A stretch of DNA of 35,358 bases from Chitinophagaceae bacterium. Its GTDB lineage: Bacteria > Bacteroidota > Bacteroidia > Chitinophagales > Chitinophagaceae. The stretch covers positions 1 to 35,358 of the forward strand of contig JACMJX010000347.1 of NCBI GenBank assembly GCA_014380425.1. Reading direction: 5' to 3'. Position numbers and translations under genes: made by a program. Under the pieces are notes generated by a model. It saw nothing but the letters and a program-made list of their open reading frames with translations. It was not told where the DNA came from and made no database searches. Shown one piece after another: positions 27,239-35,358 of this stretch. Numbering within the stretch: the first letter of the stretch is position 1; each line of letters opens with the position of its first letter.

Positions 27239-28600
27239 ATGGACATTAAGCAGAATATTCTTGAAACGATAGGCAACACACCGCTGATCCGGCTCAACAA
27301 GATCACGAAGGACTTTCCCTGCACAGTGCTTGCAAAAGTAGACTACTTTAATCCCGGCAATTCCATCAAGGACAGAATGGCACTGAAAATGGTGGAGGTT
27401 GCTGAAAAGGAAGGAAAGCTGAAGCCAGGCGGCACTATCATAGAAGGCACTTCAGGTAATACAGGGATGGGGCTGGCTCTTGCGGCGGTTGTTAAAGGAT
27501 ATAAGTGCATCTTTGTTACTACCGAAAAGCAGTCGAAGGAAAAGGCGGATATACTGAAGGCCGTAGGTGCGGAAGTAATTGTATGCCCTACTAACGTGCT
27601 GCCAGAAGATCCGATGAGCTATTACAGCGTTGCCAAGCGACTGTCAAAGGAGGTTCCCAACTCCTATCACATGAACCAGTACGATAATCTTGCAAACCGG
27701 CTGGCGCATTATGAAAGCACCGGTCCGGAAATATGGAACCAGACAGATGGAACAATCACCCATCTTGTATGTACCGCCGGAACAGGCGGCACTGTTACGG
27801 GTACGGCAATGTTTCTGAAAGAAAAGAACCCTGCCATTCAGATTTGGGCCATAGATGTTTACGGCTCCTTACTTACAAAATATTTCCGCACGGGTGAAAT
27901 AGATATGAATGAGGTACACCCCTATATATCAGAAGGGTTTGGAGAAGACTTCGTGCCGCAGAATTATGACATGAGTGTTATCGATCACTTTGAACAGGTG
28001 ACTGATAAAGACGGAGCTGTAATGGCAAGACGCATTGCAAAGGAAGAAGGACTCTTCTGCGGCTACAGTGCCGGCAGTTGCCTGCAAGGCCTGCTGCAGC
28101 TAAAAAGCAGACTTAAAAAAGAGGATGTAGTGGTTTGTATTTTTCACGACCACGGCAGCCGCTACGTTGGGAAAATTTATAATGACCAGTGGATGATGGA
28201 ACGCGGCTTTTTGGATGTAAAAACGTTTAAGGATATAGTCATTGGAAGAGTAAACCGCCAGAAACTGGTTACCATTAGCCCGGAGCATACGGTTTCGGAA
28301 GCGGTAGAACTCATGACAAAGTTCGATATAGAACATATACCTGTATGGAAAAACAGCGCCATTGTAGGAGCTATCAGCGAAGGAGGTCTTTTCCAGAAAG
28401 TATTTTCCGATCCTGATATAAAGAGTGCATCTGTAGAAAGCGTTATGGAAGCTCCTTTCCCCATCGTTGACTTTAATACGCCTGTAGAAAAATTAAGCAC
28501 GCTGATCAATAAGGAGAATGGGGCTGTGCTTAGCAGAGATGAAGCCGGAAGTTACCATATCGTTACGAAATACGACGTGATTCAATCTCTTGCTGGGTAA
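27239..28600 (+). CDS. PLP-dependent cystathionine beta-synthase / cysteine synthase-like with CBS domain pair
   Basis: IGNTPLIRLNKI, FNPGNSIKDRMALKMVE, EGTSGNTGMGLALAA, GTGGTVTGTAMFLKE; C-terminal CBS motifs. Confidence 0.94.
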   Translation: MDIKQNILETIGNTPLIRLNKITKDFPCTVLAKVDYFNPGNSIKDRMALKMVEVAEKEGKLKPGGTIIEGTSGNTGMGLALAAVVKGYKCIFVTTEKQSKEKADILKAVGAEVIVCPTNVLPEDPMSYYSVAKRLSKEVPNSYHMNQYDNLANRLAHYESTGPEIWNQTDGTITHLVCTAGTGGTVTGTAMFLKEKNPAIQIWAIDVYGSLLTKYFRTGEIDMNEVHPYISEGFGEDFVPQNYDMSVIDHFEQVTDKDGAVMARRIAKEEGLFCGYSAGSCLQGLLQLKSRLKKEDVVVCIFHDHGSRYVGKIYNDQWMMERGFLDVKTFKDIVIGRVNRQKLVTISPEHTVSEAVELMTKFDIEHIPVWKNSAIVGAISEGGLFQKVFSDPDIKSASVESVMEAPFPIVDFNTPVEKLSTLINKENGAVLSRDEAGSYHIVTKYDVIQSLAG

Positions 28601-28787
28601 CTTCGGCCAAATGCAGTTTTTTTAGTATCTTGTCAACTAATAAGCACGGCTATAAAAACTTTTTCTTCATACGATTTCTTGGGTCAGAACCTCGATTTTC
28701 TCGATCATCCCCTGGGGTAAATCGCCCTTTTTCCGTGTTCCAAATCTGTCCCGAAGTGGATATATTTTTTACTCTACAACTTATTAT

Positions 28788-30032
28788 ATGCAAACATCAG
28801 GAGCAGTATCTGCTAATTCCAGCTATTTTCTTGACCTTGAACATAAATATGGAGCTCATAACTATCATCCCCTGCCGGTGGTATTAAAACGTGGTGAAGG
28901 CGTGTTTCTTTGGGACGTAGACGGGAAGCGATACTACGATTTTCTAAGTGGTTATTCCGCAGTAAACCAGGGCCACTGCCACCCTCGGATCATTGCGGCA
29001 TTAACAGACCAAGCCTCCTTACTTACACTTACTTCCCGGGCCTTTTACAATAATGTATTAGGTGAATATTAGCAGTATATTACCAGCTATTTTGGTTACG
29101 ATAAAGTGCTTCCAATGAATACGGGCGTTGAAGCGGGGGAAACAGCCATTAAGCTGGCAAGGCGCTGGGCCTACACTGTTAAAGGTGTTGAAGAAAATAA
29201 AGCACGCGTGGTGTTTGCCAGAAATAATTTCTGGGGAAGAACACTGGCTGCTATTTCCTCCTCTACGGACCCTTCGAGCTATACTGGATTTGGTCCCTTT
29301 ATGGACGGCTTCGACCTCGTACCTTATAACGATCTTGTGGCCCTGGAAAAAGCGTTTCAGAATAAGAACGTAGCGGCTTTTATGGTAGAACCTATCCAGG
29401 GAGAAGCGGGAGTAGTAGTGCCGGACGATGGCTACCTTAACGGAGTAAGACAGCTATGCACTGAATACAATGTGCTATTTATTGCAGATGAAATACAGAC
29501 AGGTCTTGCAAGAACCGGTAGAATGCTGGCCTGCGACCATGAAAACGTTCGACCTGATATCCTCGTACTTGGTAAAGCTTTAAGTGGTGGTACTTTGCCC
29601 GTAAGCGCCGTTTTATGTGACGATGAAATTATGCTCGCCATTAAGCCGGGGGAGCATGGATCTACCTACGGAGGCAACCCCCTGGCGTGCAAGGTTGCCA
29701 TTACAGCGCTGCACGTACTTAAAGATGAAAAGATGGCCGAGAATGCCGAAGCTATGGGCCAGCTGCTGAGAAAGGAACTGACAGCTATCAACTCCAGCTA
29801 TATAAAGCTGGTAAGAGGAAAAGGCCTATTGAATGCCATAGAAATTGAACATGAAAATCCTCATGCCGCCTGGGAACTCTGCCTGCTGCTAAAAGATAAC
29901 GGCCTTCTGGCAAAGCCCACTCACGGCGATAAAATAAGATTTGCGCCACCCCTTATTATAACAGAAGAACAAATTGCAGAATGCGTAGATATCATACGGA
30001 AAAGTCTCGATATGCTATCTTTGAATCCTTAA
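28788..30032 (+). pseudogene. rocD: Ornithine--oxo-acid aminotransferase interrupted by an in-frame TAG
   Basis: N-part (28788-29072) [31 protein letters not shown] and C-part [54 protein letters not shown] are in one frame, separated by TAG at 29070-29072. Confidence 0.8.
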
Positions 30033-30081
30033 AATCATTCCACTGCAAACACACCACCAAAGGGAACGCAAAAAGGATTTC

Positions 30082-30723
30082 ATGAACGAATTGATCATGA
30101 CCTTGCCAGATGGCATTACGGTGCCGTTCGTTCTTGTTGCAGGTTTAAGTGCAGCGCTGCCAAATACATTCGTCATCTTTATCACAGGAACAGTCTGCAT
30201 TGCAGTTGTAGCCATTACAATGGGGATTGGTGCTTATTTTACGACTAAAACGGAGCGTCATCATTTCAACGCGGATATTGCGAGCAAGGGCTCGAAAGAA
30301 CGGAAATTTCTGTCAAAGTTGGATATAGGCAAGCAGGTTCAGGATCTTGCCACAGAGCAAATAGTAAGGGAAAAGGAACAGTGGAGTGATCTGATGAATC
30401 AAAAGCAAGGGTCACAGAATGCTGGTAGCAGGGGCCTGTCGATTGCTCTTGCATGTATTGCGGGAGGGCTGCTTCCCATACTACCATTTTACTTTAGCAA
30501 TAACGTTGATAGTTCATTAAAAACTGCTGCTCTTATAAGTTTTGCCGGGCTGTTCCTCTTTGGGGTGGCTAAAGGACGAATAACTGGCTACAATCCATGG
30601 AAATGCAGTTTCCGCATCCTCCTGTTTGCTACAATGGCAGCCGCTTGCGCTTATGGTGTGGTTTATATCGTGAAGGCTAATCCTCTTTCTTCAACTCCAG
30701 ATCGGGAAATACAGCGGAGGTAA
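30082..30723 (+). CDS. VIT1/CCC1 transporter family-like membrane protein
   Basis: Transmembrane segments with VAITMGIGAYFTTKTERHHF and SFAGLFLFGVAKGRITGYNPWKC. Confidence 0.7.
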   Translation: MNELIMTLPDGITVPFVLVAGLSAALPNTFVIFITGTVCIAVVAITMGIGAYFTTKTERHHFNADIASKGSKERKFLSKLDIGKQVQDLATEQIVREKEQWSDLMNQKQGSQNAGSRGLSIALACIAGGLLPILPFYFSNNVDSSLKTAALISFAGLFLFGVAKGRITGYNPWKCSFRILLFATMAAACAYGVVYIVKANPLSSTPDREIQRR

Positions 30724-31069
30724 CCATAATTACGGCGGACAGTATCAACAGGTAAAGCCCGGTTTCCTTATCTGGGCACTCCCCGGCAAAGCAGCCTGAA
30801 ACAATAATGTAATTTCTAACGGCCCATGCAAGGTTGAAACCACATACAAACAGATTGGTTCGTTTAGCCCATATTTTAGGCAGCAGGAAGAACAATGTCG
30901 CGAAAATGGCGAGAATTAGATTCATCAACCCCGGCTTACCAAAACTGGTTCCATCCGTCCGGAGACCCGTGGCTACAATGTTTCGCGATTCGATAGTAAC
31001 CCATGGCAGCATACAAGCTATTATCAAAAGTACTGAGCCTGCGATCCCTATCCATTTGCTGTATTTCAT
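30677..31069 (-). CDS. Small integral membrane protein, uncharacterised
   Basis: Four hydrophobic segments; likely start MKYSKWIGIAGSVLL at 31069; 3' end overlaps the convergent VIT-family ORF. Confidence 0.65.
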   Translation of the reverse strand: MKYSKWIGIAGSVLLIIACMLPWVTIESRNIVATGLRTDGTSFGKPGLMNLILAIFATLFFLLPKIWAKRTNLFVCGFNLAWAVRNYIIVSGCFAGECPDKETGLYLLILSAVIMVTSAVFPDLELKKED

Positions 31070-31160
31070 AAGGCAAATGTAAAGAAATAGTGCAAGAGGA
31101 ACGATTTGAGCTGCGAAAGTATATGATGCAGCCCATGCATGCAGCACCCGGTAACGCAAC

Positions 31161-32036
31161 TTATTTTCTTATCTTGAAGATCCTCGATAGATTGAATCCA
31201 AATCTGATATCACCGTTGAAGAACTTTTCGTTTGTCTGAGTGATGTACGCCCTTTCATTCATTCCCGATGTATTTGAAAAATGCAGCTGGAATACATGCC
31301 CACCTGTTTCAATATCTACTCCAATAGACAGCGGATCCGTATTGTCATCTGGTACTCCATCCAATGCATGATGGTAGTCGGCCGTGATGGCAATTCTCTT
31401 ACTCACTTTATAACGCGCACCGCCGCCGAGCACAAATATACTTTTCTCTTCTTCCGGTGTTTCCACCATATTCCTATGTAAGAAAAGCGGACTTAGTTGA
31501 AAAGATAATCTTTGAGAAAACTTCCTCCCAGCAATCAGCTGCACATAATAAGCGGAGCGGTCATTGAAATCTGGCTTAACCGGCTCAAACGATTCTTCGG
31601 TCCACACTGTGCTACCTGCTGCAATGAGAAGTGAAAGTGGAACACTTTTACTGCCTTTCGACTGCTGCAATATCCTCGCTTTTATAAAAGCATCATATTC
31701 CTTGCGTAAAGTGCTGCGACCGATACCCACCATCACATTATCCGTAATACCATAATCAAAACTCATTCGCATGGTAGCGGCATCCAGCCCGAAGAATTGC
31801 TTGATACCCTGGTTCACCCTTCCGAAACGGTGAAGGATTCTGAAATCAAGATGGCCTTTTCCAAGCATCTCCAGTGAATGCGCGTTGATGACCCGTGTTG
31901 ATTTGAAAGCACCTGTTACTTTTTCATTCGGTGGTATCGAATCTTCGATTCCTTTTAGCAAGCTTTCTGTTTCCTGAGCATTTACAAGCTGGCAGCATGC
32001 CAGGCTCAAGAAGATGGAGGGTATTAATTTCTTCAT
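31161..32036 (-). CDS. DUF5777-like outer-membrane beta-barrel protein
   Basis: Signal peptide; AFKSTRVINAHSLEMLGKGHLDFRILHRFGRVNQGIKQFFGLDAATMRMSFDYGITDNVMVGIGRS. Confidence 0.8.
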   Translation of the reverse strand: MKKLIPSIFLSLACCQLVNAQETESLLKGIEDSIPPNEKVTGAFKSTRVINAHSLEMLGKGHLDFRILHRFGRVNQGIKQFFGLDAATMRMSFDYGITDNVMVGIGRSTLRKEYDAFIKARILQQSKGSKSVPLSLLIAAGSTVWTEESFEPVKPDFNDRSAYYVQLIAGRKFSQRLSFQLSPLFLHRNMVETPEEEKSIFVLGGGARYKVSKRIAITADYHHALDGVPDDNTDPLSIGVDIETGGHVFQLHFSNTSGMNERAYITQTNEKFFNGDIRFGFNLSRIFKIRK

Positions 32037-32038
32037 TT

Positions 32039-32590
32039 TTATATTTTCTTTAGCAAAGGTATTTCTACTACTACTCTTACGGATTTGGCAACTTTATCGC
32101 GTACTAAAGCTGGTATTTTAATATTATAATCTTCTGGTTTAATAATAAATTCAGCACTCGCTGACGCCACTCCTTCTTTCACCGTAAATACCGCCTCTGT
32201 GGTCACCGGGTTCGAAACTCCATGCATGATAAGCGTTCCGCTCATCGGCACCTTATAAACACCGTCCTTGGAAAGATTGACATTACCGACAGAAGGGATA
32301 GTGCCTTTAAAGGCGGCTTTGGGATACTTATCACTTTCCAGATAGTTCTCGTTGAAATGCTCCTGCATTAAAGAATTTTCAAACTGAAATCCTTTAATGG
32401 GTACAGAAAACTCAATCTTGCCTCCAGTCATGTCAACGACACAGATAGCCGTTTTATTATGAGCTTCGATATTCTCAAATAAAGCTTTTGAGTAAAATGA
32501 CACGGCTGCATCCTTTGAGAAGTAGCGTGCCTGGGCAAAACAATGATTAGCGGCAAGAATAACTGCCACAGAGAAAAAGATCCTCTTCAT
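32039..32590 (-). CDS. YceI family protein
   Basis: Signal peptide; FSKDAAVSFYSKALFENIEAHNKTAICVVDMTGGKIEFSVPIKGFQFENSLMQEHFNENYLESDKYPKAAFKG. Confidence 0.87.
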   Translation of the reverse strand: MKRIFFSVAVILAANHCFAQARYFSKDAAVSFYSKALFENIEAHNKTAICVVDMTGGKIEFSVPIKGFQFENSLMQEHFNENYLESDKYPKAAFKGTIPSVGNVNLSKDGVYKVPMSGTLIMHGVSNPVTTEAVFTVKEGVASASAEFIIKPEDYNIKIPALVRDKVAKSVRVVVEIPLLKKI

Positions 32591-32621
32591 AATATACGAT
32601 TGATATTACTTCGCTATGTAC

Positions 32622-33014
32622 TTAGTTTGTTTTAAGGCCACCTGCATTGATCCAGTCTGTTATCTTGTTCTGGTCAGCCTGAGAAAGCGCTCCCGACTGC
32701 GGCATTGTTTTTTCATCTACCGCTCTCACTTTTATCCTTGTTTTAAGCGTTATGATATTGCAGGTATCTGAAAAATTCGCACCTCCGCTTCTTTGAGAAT
32801 TATTATGACAGCTTGCGCACCTATTTTCTATCAGCGTTTTAACCGCCAGAAAAAGAGGACCCGGTGTGCCAGGGCAGGCAGATGCCGGAGGAGGAGGAGT
32901 AACAGGAGGAGGTGTAGGGGTTCCGTTATCATCGTCGCTTTTACTGCAACTTACCACGTTGATCATCAAGATAGCAGCTGCAAAAAGCATCGATACTGAT
33001 AATTTTCTGTACAT
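32622..33014 (-). CDS. Small c-type cytochrome-like lipoprotein
   Basis: N-terminal hydrophobic segment with VVSC lipobox-like Cys, Pro-rich linker, one CXXCH motif (RCASCHN), and DEKTMPQSGALSQADQNKITDWINAG. Confidence 0.84.
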   Translation of the reverse strand: MYRKLSVSMLFAAAILMINVVSCSKSDDDNGTPTPPPVTPPPPASACPGTPGPLFLAVKTLIENRCASCHNNSQRSGGANFSDTCNIITLKTRIKVRAVDEKTMPQSGALSQADQNKITDWINAGGLKTN

Positions 33015-33088
33015 ATAGGTTCTTATTTTGATAATAATAATCGTCGATATTCTCGAAGAGGTTGCTTGTTATTCAAAAATAATTACAG

Positions 33089-33104
33089 TTATACACCTGT
33101 ATAA
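33089..33104. promoter_or_regulatory. 16-bp palindromic candidate operator
   Basis: TTATACA-CC-TGTATAA, perfect 7-bp arms, upstream of the cytochrome gene and next to a TATTTTTG -7-like element (33074-33081, minus). Confidence 0.4.
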
Positions 33105-33139
33105 TAGATACGCGTGAAACGTGTAATTAGATCTTGTCG

Positions 33140-34570
33140 TTATTTTTGACGGCTGGGTATATTATATTTTAACCCCAATAGAAGGCCCGTGGTATGAAGT
33201 TTTACCTTCCCCTCTCCCGCACCTGCCAGTGGTACCTTAATGTATGGTTCTACAAGTAAGGAGAATCTGCCGGATATCATTTTCTCATATCCTAAAGAGA
33301 GAGTCGCGATGGAAAAGAGATGACGATTGCCGTTATAGGTTTTTTCCCCAATGTGAGGCATTCCGTATTTGGTGTAAGAATAGATATAAGTCTCCCGTTT
33401 CATGAAATAGGAGGAAATACCTGCCACACCATAAATGGAATATTTCCTGTTTCTTAGAAAGTCGTACCGCAGCGAAACAGGGATATCGATCACGTAACAA
33501 TCAGCGTCGATTTTTTTCAGATCCACTGTGGTATAATAAGATCCGGGCTCGAACTTGTAATCTTCTTTACCTGCCTGGTACTTTTTCTTGCCAGCATACA
33601 CCCCCGTCTGTAAACTAAGCCTGTTATTGATACGGTATCCAATTCCAACACCATACTCCTGGGAGACAGTGCCCTGCGGTAATGGTTTTACGCTCGTATT
33701 GGCAAAGGAGCCGGAAGCTATCAAATAAAATCCGTGAGGTCTCGCTTTAGTAAGCCTCTGGGTTTCCTGCTTCATGCTTTTTGTACTTTCCAGCTGTTTT
33801 GACAAAGTATCTGTTAGAGTCAGGGCATCGTTCTCCCGCATCAATGTATCCTTTTCATTTAAAGAATCTTCCGGAAATGTAGCTGCTGCCTGTATATTTG
33901 GAGTACCGCTTGCAGGAGCTTTTACGCTGCCCGAAATATTCTTGTCTAAGCCATAAGTTATGCTTTGTTTCTCGACAGCCGGCATCTCAGTGTCGCCTGC
34001 TATGTTTCCTGTCGCTACTTTTTGTAGTGTTCTGTCCTCATTGTTTGCAGACATCTCATTAGATAAAACAGGAAGGTCGGAATAGGGTGGAAGTGCTATA
34101 TGTTCCCCATTTGCAGGCTTCACATAAAGTTTGTCAGCTAAAGAAAAGGCGGGATGTTCCGCTTTTTTAACCACGAGTACAGCATGTCCACGGTCAAGAC
34201 CAGGCATGTCCTTTTCTGAACCGGCATTTTCAGCCGAGCTTTTTACTGCCTTTTTGTTTTCGGCCTGCTTCATACTGCTAAAATTACCTGCCGGGGGGGG
34301 CATTACCGGCTTTTCCGCAGTAATTTCCTTCATAGAAAGCCAGCCTTGGTCACTTCCAGAAGTAAAAATAATATAACTACTTCCGGCAACAGTAAGAGCA
34401 ACAAGTGGCCATAACCAGAAGAAAATGGCTTTCCGGCGGCACTTCTCCGGAAATTCTCTGTCCAGCAAAGTATTCATTGCCTTCCAGTCTTCTTCGTTAA
34501 AAGAAGGCGAAACATTTTCCGCTGCTTCACGGATCCTTGACTCAATGTTATCAAATTGCCTTTTGTTCAT
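33140..34570 (-). CDS. Single-TM protein with C-terminal outer-membrane beta-barrel-like domain; possible anti-sigma-like N-terminus
   Basis: N-terminal cytosolic segment and TM (AIFFWLWPLVALTVAGSSYIIF), long linker, then GFYLIASGSFANTSVKPLPQGTVSQEYGVGIGYRINNRLSLQTGVYAG; overlaps the sigma factor gene by 20 bp. Confidence 0.72.
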   Translation of the reverse strand: MNKRQFDNIESRIREAAENVSPSFNEEDWKAMNTLLDREFPEKCRRKAIFFWLWPLVALTVAGSSYIIFTSGSDQGWLSMKEITAEKPVMPPPAGNFSSMKQAENKKAVKSSAENAGSEKDMPGLDRGHAVLVVKKAEHPAFSLADKLYVKPANGEHIALPPYSDLPVLSNEMSANNEDRTLQKVATGNIAGDTEMPAVEKQSITYGLDKNISGSVKAPASGTPNIQAAATFPEDSLNEKDTLMRENDALTLTDTLSKQLESTKSMKQETQRLTKARPHGFYLIASGSFANTSVKPLPQGTVSQEYGVGIGYRINNRLSLQTGVYAGKKKYQAGKEDYKFEPGSYYTTVDLKKIDADCYVIDIPVSLRYDFLRNRKYSIYGVAGISSYFMKRETYIYSYTKYGMPHIGEKTYNGNRHLFSIATLSLGYEKMISGRFSLLVEPYIKVPLAGAGEGKVKLHTTGLLLGLKYNIPSRQK

Positions 34571-35135
34571 ACACTTTTACAGTTGCTTGTTGCAGCATTT
34601 TCTGGATATTCATCCTTGCCCTTGCAAGATTGCTTTTTGACGTTCCTGTGGTGATTTTAAGGTGCTTTGCGATTTCCTCATGCTTGTAGCCGTCAATCAC
34701 ATAAAGGTTAAAAACAGCCCTGTAAACAGGCGAAAGCCTTTGAACCAACGCCATAATTTCTTTATAGCTCATATGATCTATGGAATTGCCTGCCTGATCT
34801 TCCTGTTCTATTACAGTGTCGTCCATTTCAAGATATAGCTGATGCTTATGATTCTTCCTGAAATGGTCGATGGCCGTGTGTACCATTATTTGCCTGATCC
34901 ATCCTTTAAGGGATGCTTCTACATTTTCATATTTGGGTTTAAATGAACCAAGATCCTTGAACACCTTCAGAAAGCCGTCATTTACAATTTCCACGGCATC
35001 ATGCGGGTTGCTGGTATAGCGCAGGCATACAGACATAGCATATCCATAGAAAGTCGTATAAAATTTTTTCTGACTCTCCCTTTGGAGCTTTGCACACTCC
35101 CTAATGATATGTTCTATCTCCTGATTACCTGTCAA
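34551..35135 (-). CDS. ECF-type RNA polymerase sigma-70 factor
   Basis: Region 2 YAMSVCLRYTSNPHDAVEIVNDGFLKVFKDLGSF; region 4 LSPVYRAVFNLYVIDGYKHEEIAKHLKITTGTSKSNLARAR. Confidence 0.93.
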   Translation of the reverse strand: MTGNQEIEHIIRECAKLQRESQKKFYTTFYGYAMSVCLRYTSNPHDAVEIVNDGFLKVFKDLGSFKPKYENVEASLKGWIRQIMVHTAIDHFRKNHKHQLYLEMDDTVIEQEDQAGNSIDHMSYKEIMALVQRLSPVYRAVFNLYVIDGYKHEEIAKHLKITTGTSKSNLARARMNIQKMLQQATVKVYEQKAI

Positions 35136-35256
35136 GACGAATCATTTATAGTACCAATATTCGGAATAAAACGTGAAATGGTTGCGTATTGGGGCAAGAT
35201 TTCTGAAAACAGGGTTTCTGTAAGGTATTTTAGTACACGGTAGCCGTTTTTCTGGT

Positions 35257-35296
35257 AAAAAAAAGGCGCACCGCAGATGGGTACGCCTTTTTGCAA
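35257..35296. terminator. Candidate bidirectional intrinsic terminator
   Basis: AAAAAAAAGGCGCACC ... GGGTACGCCTTTTT stem (one mismatch) flanked by A-run and T-run, just downstream of the partial minus-strand gene at the window end. Confidence 0.65.
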
Positions 35297-35312
35297 ATTT
35301 TATCTTATTATA

Positions 35313-35357
35313 CTAAGCGTGTGCCTTGTTTCCTTTCACCTTAGCGATCACTTCTTC
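35313..35357 (-). CDS. C-terminal end of a minus-strand gene (..EEVIAKVKGNKAHA*), product unknown
   Basis: Open frame from the window edge to TAG at 35313-35315, followed by a terminator-like hairpin; too short to identify. Confidence 0.4.
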   Translation of the reverse strand, partial: EEVIAKVKGNKAHA

Positions 35358-35358
35358 A

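Noticed and set aside
28630-28887. 85-aa ORF overlapping the start of rocD
   Set aside because: Different frame from rocD, no recognisable homology; the region is more likely rocD 5' non-coding sequence.
1-35358. Defence system, prophage or transposon content
   Set aside because: No nuclease, transposase, integrase, phage structural or toxin-antitoxin family recognised; YwqK/MORN resemblance alone does not support a toxin-antitoxin call.

Overview
The window is a Bacteroidota-type chromosomal segment, judged from gene content, compact operons and a TTTG-N19-TAnnTTTG promoter. The clearest regulatory find, absent from the ORF track, lies just upstream of pheA at about 14096-14278 (minus strand). 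It looks like a complete ribosome-mediated phenylalanine attenuator: a promoter, a 26-aa leader peptide MTSTKTNTRFYFNFFFYFISGTGSFC, a candidate antiterminator segment, and a perfect 14-bp GC-rich terminator hairpin with a U-run ending 6 nt before pheA. It would control a long co-oriented aromatic amino-acid operon: pheA, PLP aminotransferase, tyrA, DEAD-box helicase, DAHP synthase/chorismate mutase, aroB, aroA, aroC. Other regions: (i) an AT-rich block at 1-4.8 kb of small accessory genes (amidase, three VOC, DUF1579-like, DinB, membrane protein) with gene remnants and inverted repeats; (ii) an unknown gene, a BadF-type kinase, an S41 peptidase and tex; (iii) a coupled operon of a 1098-aa secreted TPR/MORN-repeat protein and two DUF3857/transglutaminase-like proteins, the second apparently missing catalytic residues; (iv) a PLP-dependent CBS and an ornithine aminotransferase (rocD) interrupted by one in-frame TAG; (v) a VIT-family protein and a c-type cytochrome / YceI / DUF5777 cluster; (vi) an ECF sigma factor overlapping a TM-plus-beta-barrel protein. 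No rRNA, tRNA, CRISPR array or transposase was recognised. All family calls are from reading the protein sequences, with no database search.
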